64,000 nucleotides of DNA, from positions 1-64,000 of the forward strand of contig CANMOP010000005.1 of the NCBI GenBank assembly GCA_947499615.1. The letters are read 5' to 3'. Shown in pieces: positions 50,322 through 59,058 of the stretch. Every line of letters starts with the position of its first letter. Positions within the stretch are counted from its first letter, which is position 1. This DNA comes from RH-chloro-G1 sp003670575. Lineage in GTDB: Bacteria; Chloroflexota; Dehalococcoidia; UBA2979. The notes under the pieces are model-generated. The model searched no databases and had not been told where the DNA came from. It saw only the letters and a program-made list of their open reading frames with translations. Position numbers and translations under genes: made by a program.

Positions 50322-51458
50322 ATGACCGCCGACACCACGCGCACAGCCTCGCCCGACGGGCACTGGGGCGTTTACGGTCAGACCAGCGCGGTCGCCTCGC
50401 TGCAGCATGCGATCGCCAGCGGACGACTGGCGCACGCGTACCTGTTCAGCGGCCCGGAAGGCATCGGCAAGGCCACGCTGGCGCGACGGCTCGCGCAGGC
50501 GCTGGTCTGCGAGGCCTCACCCGGGCTGCTGGCTGATGACGACGCGGGGCGTGGCGATGCTGCCTCGGCTGGCGAGGTGCGTCCGTGCCTCGTCTGTCGC
50601 GCCTGCACGCAGGTGGAGGCTGGTACCTCCCCTGACATCGAGCGCATCACCGTCGGTGGCATCTGTGACGAGGGCGGCGCAGGCCATCGCGACCACTCGG
50701 CGGACGGGTCCACGCGCATCCGCATCTGCCAGGTGCGGCGGTTGGAGCGTGTGGCCAGTCTGACGCCCTACCAGTCCCCACGGCGGGTCTTCATCATCGA
50801 CACCGCAGACGAGTTGCAGCGGGAGGCCGCGCACGCGCTGCTGAAGACGCTGGAAGAGCCGCCCGCGTCCGTGCTGCTGATCATGCTCGCCACGGACATC
50901 GATGCATTGCTGCCCACCGTGCGGTCGCGCTGCCAGGAGATCGCGCTGCGCCCGATGTCGCATCGTGCGCTTGCGGAAGTGCTCAGCACCGACGGCGGGA
51001 TGGATCCCGCGACGGCACGGGCGCTGGCGGAGGAGTCGCACGGCCGATACGGGTTGGCGATGCGGCTGCACACGGACCCCTCGCTCGGGATGCTGCGGGA
51101 GACCGCCATGCTGGATGCGGCACGCATCGCGGCTGGCGGCCGCAACGAGCGCTTCGACTACGCTGCAACCCTCGCGGGTCGTTGGTCACGGGAACGTTTG
51201 AGCGTCCTTGAAACGCTTGAAGTGTGGCGTGGCTGGTGGCGCGCGCGGTTGGTGGAGGCGGGCTGCACACCCGATCTGGCGCAATGCTCGGCGCCGGATG
51301 CGTTGCGAGCGTTGCGCGCGGTGACGCGTGCGCGCACGCATCTATTGGAGAACACGTACCCGCAGCTGGCGCTGGAGGTCATGATGCTGGACCTCCCCGT
51401 GCTGGCCGCGGATGGAATCCGAGAGGAGGCCCGCGAGCCTGCCGTCTCACCCGCATAG
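50322..51458 (+). CDS. holB: DNA polymerase III delta' subunit
   Basis: Delta' is part of the sliding-clamp loader. The 378-residue AAA+ protein has Walker A GPEGIGKAT (44-52), a zinc-binding CLVCRAC region, DTADELQREAAHALLKTLEEPP (Walker B-like) and the SRC sensor motif. An insertion of about 30 residues (CDEGGAGHRDHSADGSTR) lies after the zinc region. It sits between lysA and ricT, the ricT association being common. Confidence 0.92.
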   Translation: MTADTTRTASPDGHWGVYGQTSAVASLQHAIASGRLAHAYLFSGPEGIGKATLARRLAQALVCEASPGLLADDDAGRGDAASAGEVRPCLVCRACTQVEAGTSPDIERITVGGICDEGGAGHRDHSADGSTRIRICQVRRLERVASLTPYQSPRRVFIIDTADELQREAAHALLKTLEEPPASVLLIMLATDIDALLPTVRSRCQEIALRPMSHRALAEVLSTDGGMDPATARALAEESHGRYGLAMRLHTDPSLGMLRETAMLDAARIAAGGRNERFDYAATLAGRWSRERLSVLETLEVWRGWWRARLVEAGCTPDLAQCSAPDALRALRAVTRARTHLLENTYPQLALEVMMLDLPVLAADGIREEAREPAVSPA

Positions 51459-51486
51459 GCGGGGTACGGCGCTGGCGGGACTGCAC

Positions 51487-52683
51487 GTGGACGACATTGT
51501 CGGGATTCGATTCATCGCGTCTGGCCCGGTTGCGTACTGCAGCCCGGGCGAGTTTGCGCTTGGTGTTGGTGACTACGTGGTGGTGCGCATGGACCGAGGC
51601 GAGCGCCTTGGTTGGGTGGTGATCGCCGCCGATCAGGTGCTGGCGGGGACCTACCCCACTGGTCCGGTGCGTGTCGTCGATCGCATCGCGAGTGCGGAGG
51701 ACATCGCGTCCTGGGAGCACAGCAAGGCGCAGGCACTGGAGGACCAGGGCCGCGCGCAGGAGTTCGCGACGCGCACTGATCCCCGTATGCGCGTCGCGTC
51801 TCTGACCTATGACCTTGCGGGAGAGCGTGGCGAGCTGACGTTCACGGCGCCGGAGCGCGTGGAGCACCGCTGGTTGCAGCAGCAGCTGTCTGATCTGCTG
51901 CAGGTGCGGCTGGAAGTGACGCAGGTCGGTGACCGCGACCGCGCGAAGGCCGCGGGCGGCATTGATGTCTGCGGGCGAGCGCTCTGCTGCTCCACGTGGA
52001 TGACGGAGTTTCCCGCCATCTCGATCAAGATGGCGAAGGACCAGGACCTTCCCCCCAACCCCTCGAAGATATCCGGCGTCTGCGGCCGACTGCTCTGCTG
52101 CCTGTCGTTCGAGGTGGATGCGTACCGCGAGCTGCGCGGTGACCTGCCGAAGCTGGGCAAGCGAGTGACCACGCCAGTCGGCCGCGCGAAGGTGATCTCG
52201 ATCAATTCGCTGAAGCAGGTCGTGCGGCTGCGTATGGACGACACTAACGAGATCATCGAGCTGCCGGCCGAGGAGTTGCGTAAGCAATACGGCACGGCGG
52301 TGCGCCCGGAAGAGCTGGAGCAGCAGATCGAGGGGCCGCATCACCGCCGCGACAAGGAGCAGCGGGAGAACATGCTCGCGATCCTGGAGCCGCGCGATGC
52401 ACCCACGTCCCCCACGGCGTTCGCTGCCAGCGTGGCGGCGTACCGTGGCGAGGCCGTCGGCGTGGACGTCGGCGTGGCGGTGGAGTCCGGCGCCGATGCC
52501 GAGGCGCTCGATGGCGCGCTCGACGCCGATGGCGAGCCGCGCAAGCGGAGGCGTCGTGGTCGTCGCGGCGGCCGCGGTCGCGGCGGCGCAGCCACCACCG
52601 AGGGCGGCGTGGCAGGCGGCGCTGATGGCGACACTGGCGACGTTGGCGGTGCCTCCGGTGAGGGCGAGGGCGGCATTCGATGA
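51487..52683 (+). CDS. ricT: PSP1-domain protein RicT (YaaT) with RG-rich tail
   Basis: RicT, with RicA and RicF in Bacillus, binds Fe-S clusters and stimulates RNase Y. The PSP1 core (VGIRFIASGPVAYCSPGEFALGVGDYVVV to about residue 250) has the family cysteine motifs VCGRALCCSTW and VCGRLLCCLSFE. The C-terminal about 110 residues are low-complexity and contain RKRRRRGRRGGRGRGG, a possible RNA-binding tail not found in short RicT. The start GTG at 51487 places the family's IVGIRF near the N-terminus and has GGCGGGA upstream. The frame is open from an ATG at 51412 that overlaps holB. Confidence 0.9.
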   Translation: MDDIVGIRFIASGPVAYCSPGEFALGVGDYVVVRMDRGERLGWVVIAADQVLAGTYPTGPVRVVDRIASAEDIASWEHSKAQALEDQGRAQEFATRTDPRMRVASLTYDLAGERGELTFTAPERVEHRWLQQQLSDLLQVRLEVTQVGDRDRAKAAGGIDVCGRALCCSTWMTEFPAISIKMAKDQDLPPNPSKISGVCGRLLCCLSFEVDAYRELRGDLPKLGKRVTTPVGRAKVISINSLKQVVRLRMDDTNEIIELPAEELRKQYGTAVRPEELEQQIEGPHHRRDKEQRENMLAILEPRDAPTSPTAFAASVAAYRGEAVGVDVGVAVESGADAEALDGALDADGEPRKRRRRGRRGGRGRGGAATTEGGVAGGADGDTGDVGGASGEGEGGIR

Positions 52684-53516
52684 GCGTGCGGCTGGACGCA
52701 CTGGTCAGCGCGGAGTGGGTGGCGGCGCATGCCGCCGACCCGGACGTGCGTTTCATCCACGCCGGCACCGATCGCGCTGACTTCGAGCGTGGGCACGTGC
52801 AGGGCGCGGTGTACGCCTCCGGCTACGAGGATCTCGCCGAAGACCGCGAGGTGCGCGCGCTGGTGCCGCTAGCGGAGTCCTTCGAGGCAACCCTCGAGCG
52901 CTGGGGGGTTACGCCCGAGGACCGCATCATCTGCTACTCCGGCGCCAAGTCGCCGTGGCCGGCTCGCGCGTACTGGGTGCTGCGCTACTACCGCTTCCCG
53001 CGCGTCCACCTGCTGGACGGCGCGCTCCCGGCGCTGGCGGCCGCAGGCGTGGCCACGACCACCGACGAGACGCCACCGCCGGCCACGACGCGCCGCGTGA
53101 CGCTGCCCGAGCCTGACCGCGCGATCCTCGCCAGCACTGATGACGTCCTCGCGGCTGCGCAGGGCGGCGAGCCGGTGATTCTCGACTGCCGCACCGATGG
53201 CGAGTGGCACGGCACGGCGGACGGCCACCTCGCGGCTCCGCGCCGAGGACGCATTCCGCGCGCCACGCACCTGAACTGGGAAGGGCTGGTTGGCGACGAC
53301 GCCCGCTTGCTCCCGCTGGAGGAGCTCCGCGCCGCCTACGCGTCGAGTGGTATCGATGGCACACGACCGGTGTACCCGTACTGCGGCGGGGGCATCCGCG
53401 CCTCGGTCGGCTGGTTCATCCTGCACGAACTGCTCGGCTACGAGCACATCGCGAACTACGACGGCTCCTGGTCAGAGTGGGGCGCCCGCCTCGACCTGCC
53501 GATCGAGACGGACTAG
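52680..53516 (+). CDS. Two-domain rhodanese (thiosulfate/3-mercaptopyruvate sulfurtransferase)
   Basis: This 278-residue protein has tandem rhodanese domains. The C-terminal domain carries the active-site loop YPYCGGGIRAS with catalytic Cys near 239. The N-terminal domain also has a Cys at the equivalent place (CYSGAKSPWPAR) but a degenerate loop. Such enzymes transfer sulfane sulfur to cyanide or thiols. The ATG overlaps the ricT stop (ATGA). Confidence 0.92.
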   Translation: MSVRLDALVSAEWVAAHAADPDVRFIHAGTDRADFERGHVQGAVYASGYEDLAEDREVRALVPLAESFEATLERWGVTPEDRIICYSGAKSPWPARAYWVLRYYRFPRVHLLDGALPALAAAGVATTTDETPPPATTRRVTLPEPDRAILASTDDVLAAAQGGEPVILDCRTDGEWHGTADGHLAAPRRGRIPRATHLNWEGLVGDDARLLPLEELRAAYASSGIDGTRPVYPYCGGGIRASVGWFILHELLGYEHIANYDGSWSEWGARLDLPIETD

Positions 53517-53523
53517 CGCGGGT

Positions 53524-54924
53524 CTACTGCAACTCGCGGATTGACCGCGTAGACCACATCCACGCCGCAAGCGATCCCAGTGTGATGGCCACAGCGCCCA
53601 GTGCCAGCTGTGGTCCGAAGGCCTGCGCCAGCAACGCGATGAAGAAGATGCCAAGCGACTCGATGCCATCCTCCAGCACGATGATGCTGCTAATGCGGCC
53701 GCGGTACTCGTCTGAGACGTAGGACTGGATCAGGATTTGGATCAGCGACTGGCGTCCGGCCTGCCCGACGCCAAGCACGATCACGATGCCAGCGCTGAGC
53801 CAGAACGTCGTTGATGCCGAGAACGCGAACAGCCCGATTGCGAAGATCACGAGGCTGGCGATCAGTAACTTCCCGCGATTGCGGCTCGGTAGCGAGGCGA
53901 TCAGCAGCGAGCCTGCCAACGCACCCACCGCGGTGAAGGAAAGCAGCAGCCCCATCAGGATTGCGGTGCGATCCGGATGGCCCCCGCTCAACACCTCATC
54001 GACGAAGCCCGGGAGCAGCCGCTGGTACGGCAGCGCGAGCATGCCGATCAGGCAGTGCAGCACCAGCAGCGTCACCAGAATGGGCTGCCCGCGAAGATAG
54101 ACGAGTGCCTGCTTGATCTCGCGCATCCCGGAGCGGCTTGGCGCGTGACCATGTCCAGTCGGCCTGGCTGCAGCGCCGCCGGCGGCGGCGGCACGCGATG
54201 CCGCGTTGGTCTTCGGCACCTGGAAGAGCGTGGCCATCGCGAACACATAGAGACCGGCCATCAACGCGAAGACCCAGCCGCTCCCCACTGTCGCGATCAA
54301 GAAGCCAGCGAGCGCGGGCGCACCGAGGCGAAGCATGTTCATGCCAAAGGCGTTGAGTGCGAATGCGTTCATGACGCGCTGCGTGCCGACGATCTCCGGG
54401 ATCATCGATTGCCGCGCCGGCATGATGAACGAGTTCAGCACGCCCGTGACCAGCGACCCCACGATCAGGTGCCCGAAGTGGAGCATGTCCGCGAACAGCA
54501 ATGCCGCCAACACCGCCGCCAGCGTGGCGTTGAGTAATTGCCCGACCTGGATGATCACCCGCCGACTGGCGCGGTCCGCGACCACACCGCCGTACAGTGC
54601 CAGGAACACGCGCGGCCCGGCGGCTGCGAGCTCCACCAGCCCGAGCGCCGCGAACGAGCCCGTGAGTTGGTACGCGAGAAACCCCCGCACCACCATCTGC
54701 ATCAGTTGCGCGGACTGATTGCCGACCTGGGAGAGCATGTACCAGCGGAACGCCGGCACATCGATCAGCGAGTCGAAGGTGCGGAACCGACGCTCAGCGG
54801 CGTCGGGTTCGGGGCGGGGCGGGGCAACTTGCGGCCGGGCCTGTCCGGCACCGCCGTCGTCGTTCGGGTCGCTGGTCGTCAACGGTGCCCCCTTCAACGC
54901 GCCAAAACGCATCTCGCGGAGCAT
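53524..54924 (-). CDS. MFS exporter (EntS-like, MFS_3)
   Basis: This 466-residue protein has about twelve transmembrane helices. A cytoplasmic N-terminal stretch of about 50 residues is followed by FRWYMLSQVGNQSAQLMQMVVRGFLAYQLTGSFAALGLV and loop 2-3 GGVVADRASRRVII, typical of the MFS_3 efflux branch (EntS-like). A 25-residue Ala/Gly-rich insertion separates the halves. Substrate unknown. It is convergent with the rhodanese gene. Confidence 0.87.
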   Translation of the reverse strand: MLREMRFGALKGAPLTTSDPNDDGGAGQARPQVAPPRPEPDAAERRFRTFDSLIDVPAFRWYMLSQVGNQSAQLMQMVVRGFLAYQLTGSFAALGLVELAAAGPRVFLALYGGVVADRASRRVIIQVGQLLNATLAAVLAALLFADMLHFGHLIVGSLVTGVLNSFIMPARQSMIPEIVGTQRVMNAFALNAFGMNMLRLGAPALAGFLIATVGSGWVFALMAGLYVFAMATLFQVPKTNAASRAAAAGGAAARPTGHGHAPSRSGMREIKQALVYLRGQPILVTLLVLHCLIGMLALPYQRLLPGFVDEVLSGGHPDRTAILMGLLLSFTAVGALAGSLLIASLPSRNRGKLLIASLVIFAIGLFAFSASTTFWLSAGIVIVLGVGQAGRQSLIQILIQSYVSDEYRGRISSIIVLEDGIESLGIFFIALLAQAFGPQLALGAVAITLGSLAAWMWSTRSIRELQ

Positions 54925-54993
54925 ACGCGTACGTTGTCGTATACGTCACTGTCGTCCGAGGATTTGCGGTCGAGTGGGTCGGGCGAGCCGACC

Positions 54994-55479
54994 CTACCGC
55001 CGCATCGACTCCAACTGCGCGATGTGCTCCTCGAAGTGGTCGATCATCCCCTGCACTTGCTGGCGGATGGAACGGCGACCGGACGCGGGGTGCTGTCCCG
55101 GCCGGCCCCAGGAGGAGTCCGGTAGTTCGGCCAGCAGGTCCACGCTCTCGGCGACGGCCTCGGTGAGCCATCCCAGCAGCCGCGCGCGGGTCTGCTGATC
55201 CCACTGGTGCTGCTCCGCCTGGGCGGCGTCGTCCACTGACTTGATCAGCGGGTCCGTCATCCAGGCCATGCGCCGCAGATTCTCGTGGCTCTGCCGCGCG
55301 TAGGCGACCAGGTGCCCGACGACACGAGAGGGCGTCCAGTCGCCTTCGCCGCCCGCGGCCACCGAGGTGGCGGTCATGGCGACATCGATGCGGTCCGGGA
55401 TGCGCGCGAGCTCCTGGATCAGCGGGACATAGCGGCGTGCGCCGCCGGTGACGAAGTTGATGCGCAGCGTGCTTGCCAT
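54994..55479 (-). CDS. DinB-family protein
   Basis: This 161-residue four-helix protein has the DinB metal-site pattern: one His in VVGHLVAYARQSHENL and the pair in MIDHFEEHIAQL (H-x3-H). Members include thiol transferases for bacillithiol or mycothiol and many of unknown role. GGGAGG precedes the ATG. It lies 23 bases after the RidA-like gene. Confidence 0.85.
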   Translation of the reverse strand: MASTLRINFVTGGARRYVPLIQELARIPDRIDVAMTATSVAAGGEGDWTPSRVVGHLVAYARQSHENLRRMAWMTDPLIKSVDDAAQAEQHQWDQQTRARLLGWLTEAVAESVDLLAELPDSSWGRPGQHPASGRRSIRQQVQGMIDHFEEHIAQLESMRR

Positions 55480-55502
55480 CGGGCGCCTCCCAATCGAATC
55501 AG

Positions 55503-55970
55503 TTAGGAACCAACAACCTCGAACCAGGCTTCAACCTCGACCGGTGCGCGCAGCGGAAGCGACGCGACGCCGATCGCGATGCGTGCACCTACGCCCTGCT
55601 CCTCGCCGAAGATGTCGCGCAGCAACATGCTGGCGCCGTTGACCACCGCGGGGTGCTGGTCGAACTCGTGGTCGCATGCGACGTACCCGACGGTACGGAC
55701 GAGGCGCAGCCCCTCCAGCGTGCCGTGTAGTGCGAACACCGCAGCCAGCACGTTGATTGCGCACTGGCGCGCGGCTTCCTGCGCCTGCTCTATGGTGACC
55801 GTGTCCCCGACGCGGCCGGGGTGCAGCACAGCGCCGTCGCGCGTGGGCAGCTGGCCGGAGACGTAGATCATCGCGCCGCTGCGCACGGCGGGGCGGTACA
55901 CCGCCAGCGGTGCGACCGCTGTGGCCGGCAGCGTGACGCCGAGCTCTGCGAGACGGGCTTCGATGGTCAT
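55503..55970 (-). CDS. RidA/YjgF-family protein lacking the catalytic Arg
   Basis: This 155-residue RidA-fold protein has VRSGAMIYVSGQLP, the QAQEAARQCAINVLAAV helix, and the C-terminal IAIGVASLPLRAPVEVEAWFEV. In RidA enamine deaminases the last block has Arg before Leu-Pro (R105 in E. coli); here it is Ser, as in the longer 150-residue subfamily of undefined function. The start at 55970 follows AGGGAG. It is 10 bases after parB. Confidence 0.88.
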   Translation of the reverse strand: MTIEARLAELGVTLPATAVAPLAVYRPAVRSGAMIYVSGQLPTRDGAVLHPGRVGDTVTIEQAQEAARQCAINVLAAVFALHGTLEGLRLVRTVGYVACDHEFDQHPAVVNGASMLLRDIFGEEQGVGARIAIGVASLPLRAPVEVEAWFEVVGS

Positions 55971-55980
55971 GGCAACTCCC

Positions 55981-56925
55981 TTACAGTTCACCGATACCGA
56001 GGCGATCGAGGACGCCTTCCAGCTCCTCGTCGCTGTAGTAGTGGATGGTCAGCGACCCCGCGCCGCGTTTGCCGCGGCGCATGGTCACCTTCGTGCCCAG
56101 CGAGCGCTGCAATGCTTGCGCGAGCGCTTCATGCTGCTGTTCCGCGGTGGCGGGCGCAACCGGGACCGTCTGTGCGTCCAACCCCGGCTTCATCGCCTCC
56201 CGCACCAGGCGTTCCGTCTGGCGGACGTTGAGCCCACCTTCGACGACCATGCGCCACAGCTCGCGACGTCGCGCGCCACCATCGAGGCTGTCGTCCATGC
56301 CCAGCAGGGCGCGCGCGTGGCCCTCGGTGATCTCGCCGTTGGCGAGCGAGGCTTGCAGTTCGGGCGCCAGCGCTGCGAGTCGCAGTGTGTTCGCCACCGC
56401 CGCGCGCGACTTGCCGACGCGAACGGCCACCTCTTGCTGCGTCAGGTGAAACTCATCGATCAGTCGCTGGTAGGAGGACGACTCTTCCAGCGGGCTCAGG
56501 TCCGCGCGCTGGACGTTCTCGATGATTGCCAGCTCAAGGAGTTCGCGTGGTGTGCTTTGGCGAATGGTGACGGGGACACGGAGCAGGCCCGCAGCGCGCG
56601 CCGCCCGCAGACGACGTTCGCCCGCGATGAGCTGGTAGATCGTCGCGCCGGCGGCGTCCTGTTCCACGGAGACCAGAAGCGGCTGGATGATCCCGTGCTC
56701 GCGGATAGAGTCCGTGAGTTCCGCCAGCGCGGTGGGTTCCATGACGGAGCGCGGCTGCCACGGGTTCGGGACGACGAGTTCGATCGGTACATCGGTGGTG
56801 GGGATGCGGACATCGGGCTGTGCGGGAAGCGGCGCGCCCTCCGGGATCAGCGCGGCCAGCCCACGCCCCAGCCCGCGGCTGGATGAGCGATGTGGCGCCG
56901 GAGCGGGATCGGCATCGCTAGGCAC
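55981..56925 (-). CDS. parB: Chromosome-partitioning protein ParB
   Basis: ParB binds parS, spreads as a CTP-dependent clamp and loads SMC. The 314-residue protein has the CTPase domain with AGERRLRAARAAGL, the ENVQRADLSPLEE box, the HTH (QQEVAVRVGKSRAAVANTLRL) and a C-terminal dimerisation segment ending YYSDEELEGVLDRLG. The start is GTG at 56925, eight bases inside parA, with GGAGG upstream. A perfect parS lies 4 kb away. Confidence 0.94.
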   Translation of the reverse strand: MPSDADPAPAPHRSSSRGLGRGLAALIPEGAPLPAQPDVRIPTTDVPIELVVPNPWQPRSVMEPTALAELTDSIREHGIIQPLLVSVEQDAAGATIYQLIAGERRLRAARAAGLLRVPVTIRQSTPRELLELAIIENVQRADLSPLEESSSYQRLIDEFHLTQQEVAVRVGKSRAAVANTLRLAALAPELQASLANGEITEGHARALLGMDDSLDGGARRRELWRMVVEGGLNVRQTERLVREAMKPGLDAQTVPVAPATAEQQHEALAQALQRSLGTKVTMRRGKRGAGSLTIHYYSDEELEGVLDRLGIGEL

Positions 56926-57706
56926 CGGGCACCTCCGCAGCGCGAGGTGCCCGCAGCTGCGCCAGTAGTTCATCTGCCAGCTCGTCGTACGCCTGGGCAC
57001 CGGGGGATCGTGGGTCGTAGACCTGAATCGGTTCACCGTGGCTCGGCGCTTCGGAGAGCCGGACGGAGCGCGGGATGACGGCGCGGAAGGTGTTGTCGAA
57101 GTGGCGGCGCACCTCCTCTTCCACCTGTCGAGCGAGGTTGGTGCGCCCGTCGAACATCGTCAGCACGATACCGCGGATGTGCAGGGCGGGGTTGAGGTTC
57201 GCCTGCACCAGCCGGATGGTGTGCGAGAGGTGGCCGAGCCCCTCCAGCGCGAGGTATTCGCACTGCACGGGGATGATGACCTCATCGGCCGCGGCCAGCG
57301 CGTTCACCGTGAGTAGGCCCAGCGATGGCGGGCAATCGATCAGGATGATGTCGAAGCGGTCTCGCAGCGGATCCAGGATGCGCTTCATGCGGAACTCGCG
57401 TGCCATCACTGAGACGAGCTCCACCTCTGCGCCAGCAAGGTGCGGCGTGGTGGGCACGAGCCAGAGGCCGACCACCGAGGTGCCGACGATCGCGGCATCC
57501 AGCGACCGCTCGTCAACCAGCGCTTCGTACAGTCCGCCGGCCTCGCCCTGGCGTTGCCCGAGCGCGGTGGTGGCGTTGGCCTGTGGGTCAGCATCGATGA
57601 GCAGCGTGCGTTGGCCGCGCCCGGCCAGCGCCGCACCAAGCGAGACGGCGGTTGTCGTCTTGCCGACGCCGCCCTTCTGATTCACGACCGCGAACACGAG
57701 GCTCAT
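56918..57706 (-). CDS. parA: Chromosome-partitioning ATPase ParA (Soj)
   Basis: This 262-residue ParA/MinD-type ATPase has the deviant Walker A KGGVGKTTT (11-19), Walker A' DADPQANATT and Walker B LIDCPPSLG. No N-terminal HTH is present, as in chromosomal Soj. It stimulates segregation with ParB and is translated together with it. It follows jag by about 105 bases. Confidence 0.96.
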   Translation of the reverse strand: MSLVFAVVNQKGGVGKTTTAVSLGAALAGRGQRTLLIDADPQANATTALGQRQGEAGGLYEALVDERSLDAAIVGTSVVGLWLVPTTPHLAGAEVELVSVMAREFRMKRILDPLRDRFDIILIDCPPSLGLLTVNALAAADEVIIPVQCEYLALEGLGHLSHTIRLVQANLNPALHIRGIVLTMFDGRTNLARQVEEEVRRHFDNTFRAVIPRSVRLSEAPSHGEPIQVYDPRSPGAQAYDELADELLAQLRAPRAAEVPGA

Positions 57707-57810
57707 CGTCGTGTCCTCATGCGCACAGCGCGAGCGGCGCTCGCACTGTGCGCGAGTATACGGGCGGCAGCGACCGCGCGACGGGTCGCGCGCACGGTCG
57801 CCGGGTACAT

Positions 57811-59058
57811 CTACGCGCCCTCGTCCGGGAGCACCTCGACCTGACGGTCGGCGCCGCTGCCGACGCTCTCCGTGCGCACGCCAGCTTCCGCCTCCAGCGT
57901 GAGGTGGACGATACGGCGCTCGGACGCGGGCATCGGCTCCAGCGTGATGACGTCGCCGGTCTCACGAACCTCGGCAGCGATGCGCTTTGCCATGTCGATG
58001 AGCGTCTGCTCGCGGCGGTGGCGGTACTGCTCGATGTCGAGGCCGAAGACGTGGTCGTTGCCGTAGCGGGTGGAGACCATGACGTTGAGCAGGTACTGCA
58101 GCGCCGTCAGCGTCTCGCCGCGCCGCCCGATCAGCACGCCAAGCTCTTCCGAGACGTCCGGCGTCTCGCCGTAGATATCGAGTACCTGGGAGACCAGGCC
58201 AGCACCGTCGCCGGCCGACTCTGGGTCACGCGCTGCGATTTCGGTCTCGGTCAGGCCCAGCAGCGTGAGGACGTCGCGCAGCGCGTGGCCCGCGAAGTCC
58301 ATCTCGTCCTCGGCGTCCACGGGCGGGCCTGCGGGGAGGTCGTCCGGAGTGCCGGGGATACGAATGGGTGCGGCGTTTTCGTCGGGGCTGCCCTGGGGGC
58401 GGGAGTCGCGACGATCGCCGCCGCGGAACTCACCGCGCGGTCCTCGTGCGTCCCCGCCGCGACCACCACCGCCGCGCGACGAGTCTCGACCGCCGCCGCG
58501 CGATGGGCCTCGGTCGTCGTCGCGGGTGTTTCCGCGGTTGTCGTCCGGCATGTCCGACGCCAGATCGCGCTGGCCACCCTGCTGCGGTTCGTCACGACGG
58601 GGTTCGTCGCGGCGCGGTTCGTCTCGACGGGGCGCGTCACGACGTGGTTCGTCGCGCCGAGGCTCATCACGTCGCGGTGCGCTGGGGCGTGCGGCTTCGG
58701 CGCGCGGGGCGGGCGCGGGTCGAGGGGGGCGCGGGCCACGGTCGGGACGGTCGCCTCGGTCGCTGCGAGCGGGCGCGGCGTCGCGGTCGTCACGCTCGTC
58801 GCTACCGCCACGTCGAGCACCACGGTCATCGTCGTCATCGCGCCGGGGGGCACGTGGGCGAGCCGGAGGCGGGGGGGCGGCAATGGGTGCCCGGGCGGTG
58901 ACGCGGACGATTGCGTCCTCACCACCGATGCCGAAGACGCCTCGTCTACCTTCGCGGATTACGTCGACGTCGACCTGTTCGCGGTCCAGGCCCAGTTGAA
59001 CCAGTGCCCGGGCCACTGCCTCCTCGACTGTCTTCCCGCTCACTTCCATGATTCGCAT
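57811..59058 (-). CDS. khpB: Jag/KhpB RNA-binding protein with long disordered linker
   Basis: This 415-residue protein has a Jag_N domain (1-55, MEVSGKTVEEAVARALVQLG to GIGGEDAIVRV), a KH domain (about 300-350, with GRRG in VLIGRRGETLTALQYLLNVM) and an R3H domain near the C-terminus (ERRIVHLTL). Jag proteins are usually 200-250 residues. The extra about 200 residues are an Arg/Asp/Pro/Gly-rich linker holding six RRDEP-type pentapeptides at 129-158. The start lies inside the yidC coding region, an overlap of about 105-113 bases; a Met at 59049 is an alternative. Confidence 0.93.
   Translation of the reverse strand: MRIMEVSGKTVEEAVARALVQLGLDREQVDVDVIREGRRGVFGIGGEDAIVRVTARAPIAAPPPPARPRAPRRDDDDDRGARRGGSDERDDRDAAPARSDRGDRPDRGPRPPRPAPAPRAEAARPSAPRRDEPRRDEPRRDAPRRDEPRRDEPRRDEPQQGGQRDLASDMPDDNRGNTRDDDRGPSRGGGRDSSRGGGGRGGDARGPRGEFRGGDRRDSRPQGSPDENAAPIRIPGTPDDLPAGPPVDAEDEMDFAGHALRDVLTLLGLTETEIAARDPESAGDGAGLVSQVLDIYGETPDVSEELGVLIGRRGETLTALQYLLNVMVSTRYGNDHVFGLDIEQYRHRREQTLIDMAKRIAAEVRETGDVITLEPMPASERRIVHLTLEAEAGVRTESVGSGADRQVEVLPDEGA
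58585..58674 (-). repeat. Six 15-bp tandem repeats in jag
   Basis: Each unit encodes Arg-Arg-Asp-Glu/Ala-Pro. The units vary at third positions, so the peptide is kept while the DNA has drifted, which suggests selection on the protein sequence. Confidence 0.8.
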
